From JASJBU01 sp963790775 (GTDB taxonomy: Bacteria; Pseudomonadota; Gammaproteobacteria; Chromatiales; Chromatiaceae): 64,000 nucleotides of DNA. Where the stretch lies: the NCBI GenBank assembly GCA_963790775.1, contig CAWBPR010000008.1, forward strand, positions 248,001 through 312,000. The letters run 5' to 3'. The position numbers and the translations under genes are program-made. Position 1 is the first letter of the stretch. The number at the start of each line of letters is the position of its first letter. This document shows positions 44,632 to 53,632 of the stretch, piece by piece. The notes under the pieces were generated by a model. It saw nothing but the letters and a program-made list of their open reading frames with translations, searched no databases and was not told the origin of the DNA.

Positions 44632-45744
44632 ATGAAAAAAACCTGGGCGGTCAGTTTCTTCTGTGGCTTATTGCCTCTCCTTTCACTCGCTCTAGTCTCA
44701 AGTCCAGTTTATGCCGATGATGAGCTGAACTGTGTACTTTGTCATAAGCATAGAGGCCTGAGCCGTATCGATGAGAATGGCCAGTTCAGGCTGTTCTATA
44801 TCAATCAGGAGTTGTTTGACAGTGGTCCTCATCGCAGAACCAAGTGCAATGACTGCCATACCGATATCGATCGTATACCCCATGACCCGGCAAAAAAAGT
44901 CGATTGCACCCAAGAGTGCCATGTTATCGAGCCTTCGGGTCAGACCAAATTCTCCCACCAGGCGGTAGCGGATACACTTGCTAAAAGCGTACACGGCAGT
45001 TTCGATGAAGAGGGAAATCCAAAGGAGCACCAGAAAGATTATCCCGACTGCAAGAGTTGTCATGACCAGCCGTTGTATCGTCCTTTTTCGATCTATAAGG
45101 GAGAGAAGATTGCCGGCGTGTCGAAGAGAGCGATCAGCCGCTGTAAGAGTTGCCATACCAGTGGCGTCTTTGCCGAAGATTTCTATGAACATATAACCAC
45201 ACGCCTGCATAAGACCCGGTTCCCTCTGGAAACAATCGATGTCTGTGCAAAATGCCATCAGGATAAAGCGTTTCGGGAGCGGCATAATCTGGATGACGTT
45301 GTGACATCGTACAAGGAGACCTTCCATGGAAAGCTGATTGCATTGGGTTCAGAAACCATGCCTGACTGTATAGATTGTCATATCGTCGAAGGGGAGAACG
45401 CCCATCTTATAGAAGCCAAAGATGTAGCGACTTCATCGGTGCACAAAAATAACGTCGCCACCACCTGCAGGACATCAGAGTGTCATGAAACTGCCAGTCC
45501 GCAATTGGCAAGTTTTCAGACCCACGTCACCTATGACAGGGAAAAATATCCCATGCAGTTCTATATGCTGATTGGCTTCAAAGCACTCATGGCGTTTGTG
45601 TTGTATTTCTTTCTGGCACTGATCTTCCTGGAGCTGATGCGCAGATTATTCCCACGTTTTTCCTTTTTTAAAGAGAAACATGTGGATGACTATGAAGAGA
45701 TTGTGAAAGAGATCAAGTCGGAGGCCCGGTCTAACGATCGGTAA
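44632..45744 (+). CDS. membrane-anchored octaheme cytochrome c
   Basis: A 370-residue periplasmic multihaem protein. A signal peptide (cleaved after VYA, about residue 28) precedes eight haem motifs: C34VLCH, C72NDCH, C92TQECH (CX3CH), C140KSCH, C171KSCH, C205AKCH, C246IDCH and C279RTSECH (CX4CH). Further His residues can serve as distal ligands. A membrane helix at about 313-335 anchors the C-terminus, followed by a charged cytoplasmic tail. The next gene is a b-type cytochrome 10 bases on, so the two should form a quinone-linked electron conduit. It is not octaheme tetrathionate reductase (no CXXCK) and I cannot name the family. Confidence 0.9.
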   Translation: MKKTWAVSFFCGLLPLLSLALVSSPVYADDELNCVLCHKHRGLSRIDENGQFRLFYINQELFDSGPHRRTKCNDCHTDIDRIPHDPAKKVDCTQECHVIEPSGQTKFSHQAVADTLAKSVHGSFDEEGNPKEHQKDYPDCKSCHDQPLYRPFSIYKGEKIAGVSKRAISRCKSCHTSGVFAEDFYEHITTRLHKTRFPLETIDVCAKCHQDKAFRERHNLDDVVTSYKETFHGKLIALGSETMPDCIDCHIVEGENAHLIEAKDVATSSVHKNNVATTCRTSECHETASPQLASFQTHVTYDREKYPMQFYMLIGFKALMAFVLYFFLALIFLELMRRLFPRFSFFKEKHVDDYEEIVKEIKSEARSNDR

Positions 45745-45754
45745 GGATGAAAAA

Positions 45755-46570
45755 ATGAGCAAATATGAGCCTATCATCTATAAAAACGGGGAACGTTTTT
45801 TCTATCGTTTCTCTGCTCATCAGCGGGTACAGCATGTGGTGCTGTTTATCACGATCTTTCTCCTGGCCTTGACAGGGTTTCCTCTAAGACATGCTGAAGA
45901 GGCTTGGGCAAAACCACTTTATGACTTCATGGGCGGCACCGAGATAGCGCCACTGATTCATAGAGCTGCAGGAACCGTTCTATTGTTGTTGTTCGTCTAC
46001 CATACAATTTACTGGATACACTATTTTTACAAGCATCATCTCGTTAAATTGAAGAAAGAGAACAAGCTGACAATTAAAAGCTTTACCAAGGCATTGCTTT
46101 CTCTTGAGATGGTGCCAAATAAAAAGGATTGGGAAGACATCGTCCAGATATGGAAATATCTCCTGTACTTCACCAATCGTCCTCCCAGGCATGACCGCAT
46201 GTCATGGCGAGAAAAGTTCGACTACTTCGCTCCCTACTGGGGTATACCTATCCTTGGCCCTGCAGGTGTAGCCTTGTGGTGGCGTGATGAGTTCTCTCAT
46301 ATTCTTCCCGGCTTTGTATTGAATGCACTCTACATAATGCATACCGATGAGGCATTGCTGGCAGTGCTGTTTCTGTTTTTTGTGCATTGGTACAACGTCC
46401 ACTATGCGCCGGAAAAATTTCCCTCTGCAACTGTCTGGATAACTGGTTATCTCAATGAGCATGACATGGTCCATGAGCATTATGCGGATTATGTGAAGGT
46501 CATGATTGAGAATGGGCTGGAAGATGACATCAAGCCTCAGAGTTTTGCTGGAGAGAACTACGAATGGTAA
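45755..46570 (+). CDS. b-type cytochrome, formate-dehydrogenase-gamma/b561-like
   Basis: A 271-residue inner-membrane protein with about four membrane helices (near 28-46, 66-88, 160-180 and 195-215). Haem-ligating His candidates are in SAHQRVQH, PLIHRAAG, FVYHTIYWIHYF and LYIMHTDE/FVHWYNVHY, as in the FdnI and Ni-hydrogenase cytochrome b group that exchanges electrons with quinone. It lies between two multihaem c genes and overlaps the third gene by 7 bases. No FeS or molybdenum subunit is nearby, so the usual formate-dehydrogenase or hydrogenase context is missing. Confidence 0.9.
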   Translation: MSKYEPIIYKNGERFFYRFSAHQRVQHVVLFITIFLLALTGFPLRHAEEAWAKPLYDFMGGTEIAPLIHRAAGTVLLLLFVYHTIYWIHYFYKHHLVKLKKENKLTIKSFTKALLSLEMVPNKKDWEDIVQIWKYLLYFTNRPPRHDRMSWREKFDYFAPYWGIPILGPAGVALWWRDEFSHILPGFVLNALYIMHTDEALLAVLFLFFVHWYNVHYAPEKFPSATVWITGYLNEHDMVHEHYADYVKVMIENGLEDDIKPQSFAGENYEW

Positions 46571-47460
46571 AGCTTTTTAAAAATCTGATTTTCAAGGCTT
46601 ACGTTATTTTATTAATGGCCTTCACTGTATGGTATGGAACCTTCATGTACCCGCTGATATTCGGCTTTGAAGGCAAAGAAGAGGCTGAAGCATCATTGCG
46701 GGACCTAGGGCATGAAGGCACCGAAGAAGAGCGGTTGTTTGTGAATCTGATAGCCAGTAAGGGTGAAACGAAAAAAACGGACCTTGGCTATCGTGTCATT
46801 GAGCAACCCTACATAGCCGGTCGCTTTCATCATATCGGATTTGAAATCGAAGAGGATAAAGCCAGCACTTGTGTGGGTTGTCATGGCAACGTGCCGCACA
46901 ATAAATCAAAGGAGATTCGAAGCTTTTTGAACATGCACGCCTTCTACACGGCCTGTCAGACATGCCATATTCGCGCAGAGGGCGAGTCTCAACGGCTGGC
47001 TTTTCGCTGGTCCGATAAACAAACAGGCGAGCAGACCGTAAACCCGATAGCATTGGTTAAAATTGAAGATCTGCAAGCAATGGGCGATCAGAACAGCTAT
47101 CCAGCCTATGGTGACTATGGGGCCAAGATAGCCCCGGGAAGAGTGATGGAGAATACTTTCTCGTTTGAGAAAGTCAGTGATGAGAAGGCTAAAGCTGTGA
47201 TGGATCGTTACATCACTCAAGAGAAAACCTTAACCACGCAACAGAAGTCGCAGATGAATGAATTCCTGCATAAGCGGATTACTAAGACACCCGTCGCGTG
47301 TGATGAATGTCACAACAGCACGGAGCCATATATTCCCTTTGCGGAGCTCGGTTATCCTCCCCGCAGGGTGGACGAATTAACTGACAGTTCCGTGGTAGGC
47401 ATGATTGAAAAATATAAAGAGTTTTTCATCCCTGACTTTATCAGCCCGGTAGAAAATTAA
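46564..47460 (+). CDS. N-terminally anchored triheme cytochrome c
   Basis: A 298-residue protein with an uncleaved-looking N-terminal helix (about 10-32) and three CXXCH motifs: C103VGCH, C131QTCH and C246DECH. Other His residues in HNKSK, NMHAFYT and the FHHIGFE segment may be distal ligands. A long stretch without haem motifs (about 140-240) separates motifs 2 and 3. Its ATG overlaps the stop of the b-type gene by 7 bases. Together with the octaheme and b-type proteins it makes a probable complex of eleven c haems plus b haems. The family is not recognised. Confidence 0.88.
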   Translation: MVKLFKNLIFKAYVILLMAFTVWYGTFMYPLIFGFEGKEEAEASLRDLGHEGTEEERLFVNLIASKGETKKTDLGYRVIEQPYIAGRFHHIGFEIEEDKASTCVGCHGNVPHNKSKEIRSFLNMHAFYTACQTCHIRAEGESQRLAFRWSDKQTGEQTVNPIALVKIEDLQAMGDQNSYPAYGDYGAKIAPGRVMENTFSFEKVSDEKAKAVMDRYITQEKTLTTQQKSQMNEFLHKRITKTPVACDECHNSTEPYIPFAELGYPPRRVDELTDSSVVGMIEKYKEFFIPDFISPVEN

Positions 47461-47490
47461 GACATACACATGCCTGGTCTGATTGCTTTG

Positions 47491-49263
47491 TCATGCCTTG
47501 CGCGCAATGATTTCGATGGCGTTTTGATCCGGGTCTCTGCAGAACAGGGCTTGTCTGCCTGAGCGGCTGGTGGTGTATGCGATGCCATGGGCGTCCAATC
47601 GATCTTTGAGTTCACTGAAATTATCCACCTCGAGCGCCAGGTGCCGGTCTCTTCCGCCATGCTCAGGTCGCTGCTCCAGGGGATCGGGGTTTGGCAGTTC
47701 GAGGAGGTGAATCTGGGCCTTCGCCAATTGCAGCCAGGCTCCCGGATAACCCAGGTCAGGTCTGGAGTCTGAGACTTCAAGACAGAGCAGGTCGCGATAG
47801 AATCCCAGCGACTTTTCGGTATCTGCAACGATCAGGCTGACATGATGAAGTCGGGTCATGGTGTGTAATGCCTGCAGTTTCAGTCTGGCGCGTTCGATTG
47901 CCGAACGTACCTGGGCGGGGGCGGTGCCTCCGATATGGTTGCGGGCGGCGACCGAACCTTCCAGGGTCAGAACCTCAAATACATCCTGTTCGATACTCTT
48001 GGAAAACTGCTGCAGTTCATCCAGGGTCATTTGTGAGAGATCTCTTTTCTGTTTCACGCCAAAGGCGACAGCCTGACCGACGACCTCATGCGCATCGCGA
48101 AACGGTATCCCCCTGCGCACCAGATAGTCGGCAAGATCCGTTGCGGTGGCAAAGCCAAGCATGGCAGCCTCGCGCATGTTCTGCCGACGGCAGGTGATGG
48201 CGGGTATCATGTCGGCAAAAACCTTGAGGGAGCCTTTGATGTTGTCGACGGTGTCGAACAGGGGTTCTTTATCCTCCTGGTTGTCCTTGTTATAAGCCAG
48301 GGGTTGGCCCTTCATCAGAGTCAGCAGACCGATCAGATGGCCGAAGATGCGCCCTGTCTTGCCGCGGATCAACTCCGGTACGTCCGGGTTCTTCTTCTGC
48401 GGCATGATCGAAGAGCCGGTGCAGAAGCTGTCGGATAATTCGATAAATCCAAACTGTGCGGATGACCAGATAATCAACTCTTCCGAAAAACGCGACAGGT
48501 GCATCATCAAAATGCTGGAGGCGGCGCTGAATTCGATGGCGAAGTCCCGATCGGAAACCGAGTCGAGGGAGTTTTCCGTCGGGCGATCGAAGCCCAGTAG
48601 CCGTGCAGTGAGCTGGCGGTCGATGGGATAGGTGGTGCCGGCCAGGGCGGCAGCGCCAAGCGGCATGACGTTGACCCGTTTGTTGCAGTCATTGAAACGT
48701 TCACGGTCACGCTCCAGCATCTCAAACCAGGCCATCATGTGGTGCCCGAAAGTGACCGGTTGGGCGGTCTGTAGATGGGTGAAGCCAGGCAGGATGGTCT
48801 CCGCCTCCTGTTCAGCAAGATTGAGCAGGGCTGTCTGCAGGCGCAGAATGGCTGCTCCTATGTTGTCTATCTCGTCACGCAGCCAAAGCCGTATGTCGGT
48901 GGCGACCTGATCGTTGCGCGAGCGTCCGGTGTGCAATTTTTTTCCGGCGCTGCCGATAGCTTCGGTGAGGGCGGCTTCCACATTCATATGGACATCCTCA
49001 AGTTCGATAGACCAGGAAAACTTTCCCTGTTCAATCTGCGCGCGGATCTGCGCCAGGCCCAGAACGATGGCGTCACGTTCAGCGGCAGTGATGATTCCCT
49101 GGGCCGCCAACATGCTGGCGTGTGCGATAGAGCCCTGGATGTCATACTTGTACAGGCGCTTGTCGAATTCTACCGAGGCGGTAAAAGCCTGCACAAAGGC
49201 ATCGGTGGGTTCGTTGAATCGGCCGGACCAGAGATTCGTGGGCGTATTGTGATCGCTCATCAA
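47491..49263 (-). CDS. argH: argininosuccinate lyase fused to a VOC/glyoxalase domain
   Basis: A 590-residue protein. Residues 1-468 are a full-length argininosuccinate lyase (last step of arginine synthesis) with LWSGRF, HTGRSRNDQVATD, the catalytic TAQPVTFGHH and the signature GSSIMPQKKNPD. From M469 the same frame continues as a 122-residue vicinal-oxygen-chelate domain whose four metal ligands look intact: H in LHHVSLIV, E in HLLEL, H in DRHLALEV and E in NAIEII. No stop separates them. At the joint the codons read CTG CAG GCA TTA CAC ACC ATG, where TTA is one base from a stop. The gene is divergent from algZ, as in pseudomonads. Confidence 0.92.
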   Translation of the reverse strand: MMSDHNTPTNLWSGRFNEPTDAFVQAFTASVEFDKRLYKYDIQGSIAHASMLAAQGIITAAERDAIVLGLAQIRAQIEQGKFSWSIELEDVHMNVEAALTEAIGSAGKKLHTGRSRNDQVATDIRLWLRDEIDNIGAAILRLQTALLNLAEQEAETILPGFTHLQTAQPVTFGHHMMAWFEMLERDRERFNDCNKRVNVMPLGAAALAGTTYPIDRQLTARLLGFDRPTENSLDSVSDRDFAIEFSAASSILMMHLSRFSEELIIWSSAQFGFIELSDSFCTGSSIMPQKKNPDVPELIRGKTGRIFGHLIGLLTLMKGQPLAYNKDNQEDKEPLFDTVDNIKGSLKVFADMIPAITCRRQNMREAAMLGFATATDLADYLVRRGIPFRDAHEVVGQAVAFGVKQKRDLSQMTLDELQQFSKSIEQDVFEVLTLEGSVAARNHIGGTAPAQVRSAIERARLKLQALHTMTRLHHVSLIVADTEKSLGFYRDLLCLEVSDSRPDLGYPGAWLQLAKAQIHLLELPNPDPLEQRPEHGGRDRHLALEVDNFSELKDRLDAHGIAYTTSRSGRQALFCRDPDQNAIEIIARKA

Positions 49264-49318
49264 GAGTTATCCTGAAGGTGGGACGGTAAATCTGAAGATT
49301 ATAACAGGCGAACAGCGG

Positions 49319-50401
49319 ATGCTGCAGGGCGCTACTAAAGAGTCACACACATCACACAACGAAAGCGAGACAGGAGCTGTCTTTCTGCCGAATTTTTGTG
49401 CTATTCGATCGGTGTTTGTAGTGGTGATGACTGCGGAACTGCTGGCGGTGATGCTGAGTCTGGCCTCGGTAGATGTACTGGGTGATTTTCTGCAGGAGCT
49501 GAGCCTCGTTTCCCTGGTGACGCAGTGGGTTGCCTTGATGACCGCTGCCCTGCTTTGCCTGTCCAGAGGCGTGCTGCAACGCATGGGAGCCCAATTGGCG
49601 GCTCTACTTGCTTGGGGGCTGATGATGCTGGTCACGCTGCTGGTCTGTATAATATCCCTCTGGCTGAATGGCCAGGTAATTTTGACTCTGGGTGCCGATC
49701 AACTCTTCATCCTGCTATTGAAGCCACTGGCAATTGCAGCGATTGTGGGTCTGGTGGTGTTGCATTACCTCACGCTTCAGTATCGCTGGAAGCAACAGGT
49801 TGCGGCTGAAAATACTGCACGCATGCAAGCGCTGACTTCGCGTATCCGGCCACATTTTCTTTTCAATAGCATGAATACGATTGCCAGTCTGACGCGTACC
49901 GATCCGGCAAAGGCGGAAGAGTTGGTGGAGGACCTGGCCGATCTGTTCCGGGTGTCTCTCGGAGAGGCCGACAGGCAATCGACCTTGGGCCAGGAGCTGG
50001 AACTGGCCCGTCAATACCTGAGTATCGAAACTCACCGCCTGGGTGAACGGCTTAAAGTGGTTTGGGATCTGATGGAGTTGCCGGAGTCGGCCATCATGCC
50101 GCCGCTCACGCTGCAGCCATTACTGGAAAATGCGGTGTATCACGGCATCGAACCATCTGCCGCAGGCGGCGTGATCGTCATAACCGGGCGTTTCCGGAAA
50201 AACAGACTGAATCTCAGCATCCGCAATACCCTGCCGGAAGAACCGCAGCCGACTCATCGGAAAGGTAATCAACTGGCGCTCGAGAATATACGCCAGAGAT
50301 TGACTGGCCTGTATGATGAGTCGGCAAGCCTTACCGAAAGCAGGATCGAGGGAGAGCACCAGGTGCGTATCGTCATACCCCATCCCTGGAGAGTGGAGTG
50401 A
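49319..50401 (+). CDS. algZ: LytS/AlgZ-type sensor histidine kinase
   Basis: A 360-residue inner-membrane kinase with four hydrophobic segments (about 31-53, 63-82, 92-116 and 128-150). The cytoplasmic HisKA_5-type domain has H179 in RIRPHFLFNSMNTIASL, and the HATPase has LQPLLENAVYHG and LALENIRQRL. Placement next to algR and hemCD identifies the AlgZ/FimS group, which in Pseudomonas controls pili and exopolysaccharide. The stop overlaps the GTG start of algR by 4 bases. Confidence 0.92.
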   Translation: MLQGATKESHTSHNESETGAVFLPNFCAIRSVFVVVMTAELLAVMLSLASVDVLGDFLQELSLVSLVTQWVALMTAALLCLSRGVLQRMGAQLAALLAWGLMMLVTLLVCIISLWLNGQVILTLGADQLFILLLKPLAIAAIVGLVVLHYLTLQYRWKQQVAAENTARMQALTSRIRPHFLFNSMNTIASLTRTDPAKAEELVEDLADLFRVSLGEADRQSTLGQELELARQYLSIETHRLGERLKVVWDLMELPESAIMPPLTLQPLLENAVYHGIEPSAAGGVIVITGRFRKNRLNLSIRNTLPEEPQPTHRKGNQLALENIRQRLTGLYDESASLTESRIEGEHQVRIVIPHPWRVE

Positions 50402-51135
50402 GAATTCTATTGGTGGATGACGAGGCCTTGGCGCGGGATCGACTGGGTGCGCTGCTGGCGGAGTTGGGCGAGCCCTATCAGGTTGTAGGAAGTGCGGCGA
50501 ATGGTGAAGAGGCGCTGGATCTGTTTGCCAGTCAGGGCGCTGATCTGGTATTGATGGATATCCGTATGCCGGGTATGGATGGGCTGCAGGCCGCCAGACG
50601 CCTGGCTGAGAGTCGGACGCCTCCTGCAGTGATCTTTACCACCGCGTATGAAGAACACGCGCTGCAGGCTTTTGAGATCCAGGCGGTCGATTACCTGCTC
50701 AAACCAGTGCGCAAAGTGAGGTTGCAAAAGGCGCTGGAGACGGCCCAGCGAATCACCCTGGCGCAACTGGAAGCGGTGGCGCTGGCGACAGACAGGGTTG
50801 TGCCGCAGTTGAGCGTCAGCTATCGGGGAGGGCTGAGGCGACTGCCGTTGGATCAGGTGCTCTACCTGCGGGCCGAAAGCAAATACGTATCGGTGTTTCA
50901 TAATCAGGGTGAACTCCTGCTCGAAGAGAGCTTGAAGTCCCTGGAGAGCAGGTTCGGTGACTGGTTCCTGCGCATTCATCGCAATGCGCTGGTCGCGCGC
51001 CATGCCTTGCTGGGATTGGAAAAGACCTCCGGCGGTGTGATGATGGTAAGCTTGCGCGGCTGTGATGACTTGCTGGAAGTGAGTCGTCGCCACCTGCCTG
51101 AGGTGAGACGTTTAATAAGAAATGAAGGTTGCTGA
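50398..51135 (+). CDS. algR: LytTR response regulator AlgR
   Basis: A 245-residue regulator with a receiver (1-120; phospho-acceptor D54 in LVLMDIRMPGMDG, Lys in LLKPVRK) and a C-terminal LytTR DNA-binding domain (about 140-242, LDQVLYLRAESKYVSVF and FLRIHRNALVAR). It starts at GTG 50398 within the algZ stop. The AlgZ/AlgR pair probably controls genes such as the pil operon, by analogy with Pseudomonas. The next gene starts 14 bases before the algR stop. Confidence 0.93.
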   Translation: MRILLVDDEALARDRLGALLAELGEPYQVVGSAANGEEALDLFASQGADLVLMDIRMPGMDGLQAARRLAESRTPPAVIFTTAYEEHALQAFEIQAVDYLLKPVRKVRLQKALETAQRITLAQLEAVALATDRVVPQLSVSYRGGLRRLPLDQVLYLRAESKYVSVFHNQGELLLEESLKSLESRFGDWFLRIHRNALVARHALLGLEKTSGGVMMVSLRGCDDLLEVSRRHLPEVRRLIRNEGC

Positions 51136-51793
51136 GCTGTTGCGGTTGCTGAGGCTATTCCTTACCGGGGGGTCTGTCCTGCTGGCGGCCTGTGCGACAC
51201 AAATGCCGGTCGTCGAGCCGTCTGAGGACGAGCCGATAGAGTTGACAAGGGCGCCGTCATTTCTGAAAAACAGAGCGAGTGGCGAGATGCTGGCAGGCAC
51301 CTGCTTTGGTTGTCATGGGCCTGATGGGCGCAGCAGAGCCCCGGCCATACCCTCTCTGGCCGGACTGCCTGAAAATTACTTTATCAGCGTCATGCAGGCC
51401 TACCAGTATGGGGGTCGATACAGTTCTGTCATGGGACGTATTGCGCAGGGTTTCGAGCGTGATGAGATCGCCCGCATGGCCAGTTATTTCAGCCGGCTTG
51501 AGGTTCGGCCCAATGCCCAGCGAGTCAGTTGGCCAGAGGTGAGCAAGGGACGTCAACTGCACCGGCTTTATTGTCTGGAGTGTCATGGAGATCTGACCCA
51601 CGCGCCGTCTCAGGATGCCAATCTGTTGAATGGTCAATGGATGGATTATCTGCGCTGGACGCTGCAGGACTACCTGATCGGCATCAATCAGGCTGATGCC
51701 GAGATGTCGGAGCAGCTTGCCAGGCTGGTCAGGCGACATGGCAGCGAGGGCTTGGAGGCGCTGGTCAACTATCTCGGCAGTGCGCGTCCATAG
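51122..51793 (+). CDS. diheme c-type cytochrome lipoprotein
   Basis: A 223-residue cytochrome with two c-type haem motifs, C61FGCH and C151LECH, in two class I-like halves (distal Met candidates M104 and about M195). A lipobox LAAC at residues 21-24 predicts a lipid anchor on the periplasmic side. The fold recalls cytochrome c4 and the FccA subunit of flavocytochrome c; no flavoprotein is beside it. The start overlaps algR by 14 bases, so it is inserted in the otherwise conserved algR-hemC segment. The electron partner is unknown. Confidence 0.88.
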   Translation: MKVAELLRLLRLFLTGGSVLLAACATQMPVVEPSEDEPIELTRAPSFLKNRASGEMLAGTCFGCHGPDGRSRAPAIPSLAGLPENYFISVMQAYQYGGRYSSVMGRIAQGFERDEIARMASYFSRLEVRPNAQRVSWPEVSKGRQLHRLYCLECHGDLTHAPSQDANLLNGQWMDYLRWTLQDYLIGINQADAEMSEQLARLVRRHGSEGLEALVNYLGSARP

Positions 51794-51804
51794 CCGGTAA
51801 AATT

Positions 51805-51826
51805 GCCTGCAGCCATTGCAGGCTTT
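51805..51826 (+). terminator. hairpin GCCTGCA-GCCAT-TGCAGGC with short T-run
   Basis: Seven-base perfect arms (51805-51811, 51817-51823) followed by TTT, 11 bases after the cytochrome gene stop and before hemC. It is a plausible weak terminator separating algZR-cytochrome from hem transcription. Confidence 0.5.
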
Positions 51827-51897
51827 AGCATAGAGCCCAATCAATTAGATAACGAACAAAAAACCACCCAGTTTCTGTTAATGAGGCGTTGTTATAT

Positions 51898-52827
51898 ATG
51901 TCCCAAAAGACGATCCGAATTGCCACCCGTAAGTCACCTCTGGCCATGTGGCAGGCTGAACATGTGGCCGCTGAACTGAAGAAGGCCCATCCGGGCTTAG
52001 AGGTCGAGTTGCTTGGGATGAGCACCCAGGGTGACAAGATCCTGGATACACCGCTGGCCAAGATCGGGGGTAAAGGGTTGTTCGTCAAGGAACTGGAGCA
52101 GGGGATGCTGGAGGGGCAGGCCGATATTGCGGTGCACTCGATGAAGGATGTGCCGGTAGCCTTGCCGGATGGCCTGCACCTGGCAGTGATCATGCAGCGT
52201 GAGGATCCCAGAGATGCCTTCGTGTCCAATAACTATGCCGATTTGAGCGAGCTGCCTGATGGAGCCAGGGTGGGCACTTCCAGCTTGCGCCGTCAAAGCC
52301 AGCTGGCGGAAGCCAGACCGGACCTGCAGATCATCCCGTTGCGCGGGAATGTCAATACGCGCCTGCGCAAGCTGGATGAAGGCCACTATGATGCGGTCAT
52401 TCTTGCCTCGGCGGGGTTGATCCGGCTCGGCTTCGAACAGCGTATCACTGCAAAGATCGGACCTGAGCAGAGCCTGCCGGCGATAGGTCAGGGCGCCGTG
52501 GGGATTGAATGCCGCACGGATGATGAACAGATCAATGCGCTGGTCGCTGCTTTGCATCATGCAGAGACCGCCAGCTGTGTGCTTGCCGAACGGGCCATGA
52601 ACCAGCGTCTGAACGGTGGTTGCCAGGTGCCGATTGCCGGCTATGCAATGCTGGAATCCGGGCGCTTGTGGTTAAGGGGGCTGGTCGGTGAGCCGGATGG
52701 TTCACGCATCATCCGGGGTGAAGTCGAGGGTGCCCCTGGTGAGGAGGAAGAGATGGGTGTAGGGCTGGCTGAGCGGCTCCTCGAATGGGGCGCGGATGAG
52801 ATTCTGGCAACCCTCTACGGTGATTGA
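51898..52827 (+). CDS. hemC: porphobilinogen deaminase
   Basis: A 309-residue cytosolic enzyme that polymerises four porphobilinogens for haem and sirohaem synthesis. I choose ATG 51898 (MSQKTIRIATRKSPLAMWQ), with GAGG upstream at a rather long distance; a TTG three codons earlier is possible. Motifs are GDKIL, KELEQGMLEG, SMKDVPV, GTSSLRRQSQL and the dipyrromethane-binding Cys in NGGCQVPIAGYA. The stop overlaps the hemD start by 4 bases. Confidence 0.96.
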   Translation: MSQKTIRIATRKSPLAMWQAEHVAAELKKAHPGLEVELLGMSTQGDKILDTPLAKIGGKGLFVKELEQGMLEGQADIAVHSMKDVPVALPDGLHLAVIMQREDPRDAFVSNNYADLSELPDGARVGTSSLRRQSQLAEARPDLQIIPLRGNVNTRLRKLDEGHYDAVILASAGLIRLGFEQRITAKIGPEQSLPAIGQGAVGIECRTDDEQINALVAALHHAETASCVLAERAMNQRLNGGCQVPIAGYAMLESGRLWLRGLVGEPDGSRIIRGEVEGAPGEEEEMGVGLAERLLEWGADEILATLYGD

Positions 52828-53609
52828 GCGGAGTCCTTGTGCTTGACTGCGATCTGCTGGGAGCGGGCATACTGGTAACCCGGCCAGCCCATCAGGCTGA
52901 GGAATTATGTGCACTGATTGAGTCCCTGAATGGCGTTGCCCTGCGTTTTCCTGCGATGCAAATCCAGCCGCCGGCGGATGAAGTGACGCCTGGAGCCCTC
53001 CTCCTGGGGGCATCAGGGATGATGATCTTCATCAGTCCGAATGCGGTGAATTACGGGCTGCAATTGCTGCAGGGTAAGCGATTATCAGCGCGCCTCATGC
53101 TGGGTGCGGTCGGTAAAGCCACCGCACAGGCGCTGCATGAGGCGGGCTACCGGGTCGACCTGTTGCCTGTCGAACGGTTTGACACTGAAGGCCTGCTGGC
53201 GCTGCCGGAACTGCAGCGGATTTCGGGTGAAAATATTGTTATCGTGCGGGGTGAGGGAGGGCGCCCCCTGCTGGGAGACAGTCTACGGGAACGTGGCGCC
53301 GAAGTGGTCTATGCTGAAGTTTACCGCCGGGTTTGTCCGGATGTGGATCCCTCTTCCCTGCTGCGGCGATGGCAACGGGATGTCACTCTGGTAATTACGA
53401 CCAGTAATGATATCCTGTTGAATCTAAAAAAGATATTGGGTGATAAGGGCTGGCCTCAGCTGCGCAGGACCCCGCTGCTGGTAATCAGTGAACGGATGGT
53501 GGAGATGGCGGAAAAGATGGGATTTGAGACCATTTTGCGGGCCGACAACGCCGCTAATCCGATAGTTTTAGAATGTGCCTGTGATTGGCTGGTGCTGAAT
53601 CTGAAGTGA
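52824..53609 (+). CDS. hemD: uroporphyrinogen-III synthase
   Basis: A 261-residue protein that cyclises hydroxymethylbilane. Sequence conservation in HemD is weak; the visible marks are ILVTRPAHQAEELCALIE at the start, the FISPNAVNYG segment in the middle of the first lobe, VGKATAQAL, and VIVRGEGGRPLLGDSLRERGA. The start is uncertain: TTG 52824 overlaps hemC (TTGA), or a later GTG at 52839. Position between hemC and hemX supports the call. Confidence 0.88.
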   Translation: MSGVLVLDCDLLGAGILVTRPAHQAEELCALIESLNGVALRFPAMQIQPPADEVTPGALLLGASGMMIFISPNAVNYGLQLLQGKRLSARLMLGAVGKATAQALHEAGYRVDLLPVERFDTEGLLALPELQRISGENIVIVRGEGGRPLLGDSLRERGAEVVYAEVYRRVCPDVDPSSLLRRWQRDVTLVITTSNDILLNLKKILGDKGWPQLRRTPLLVISERMVEMAEKMGFETILRADNAANPIVLECACDWLVLNLK

Positions 53610-53632
53610 TGATTTGAGACTGGAATGAATGC

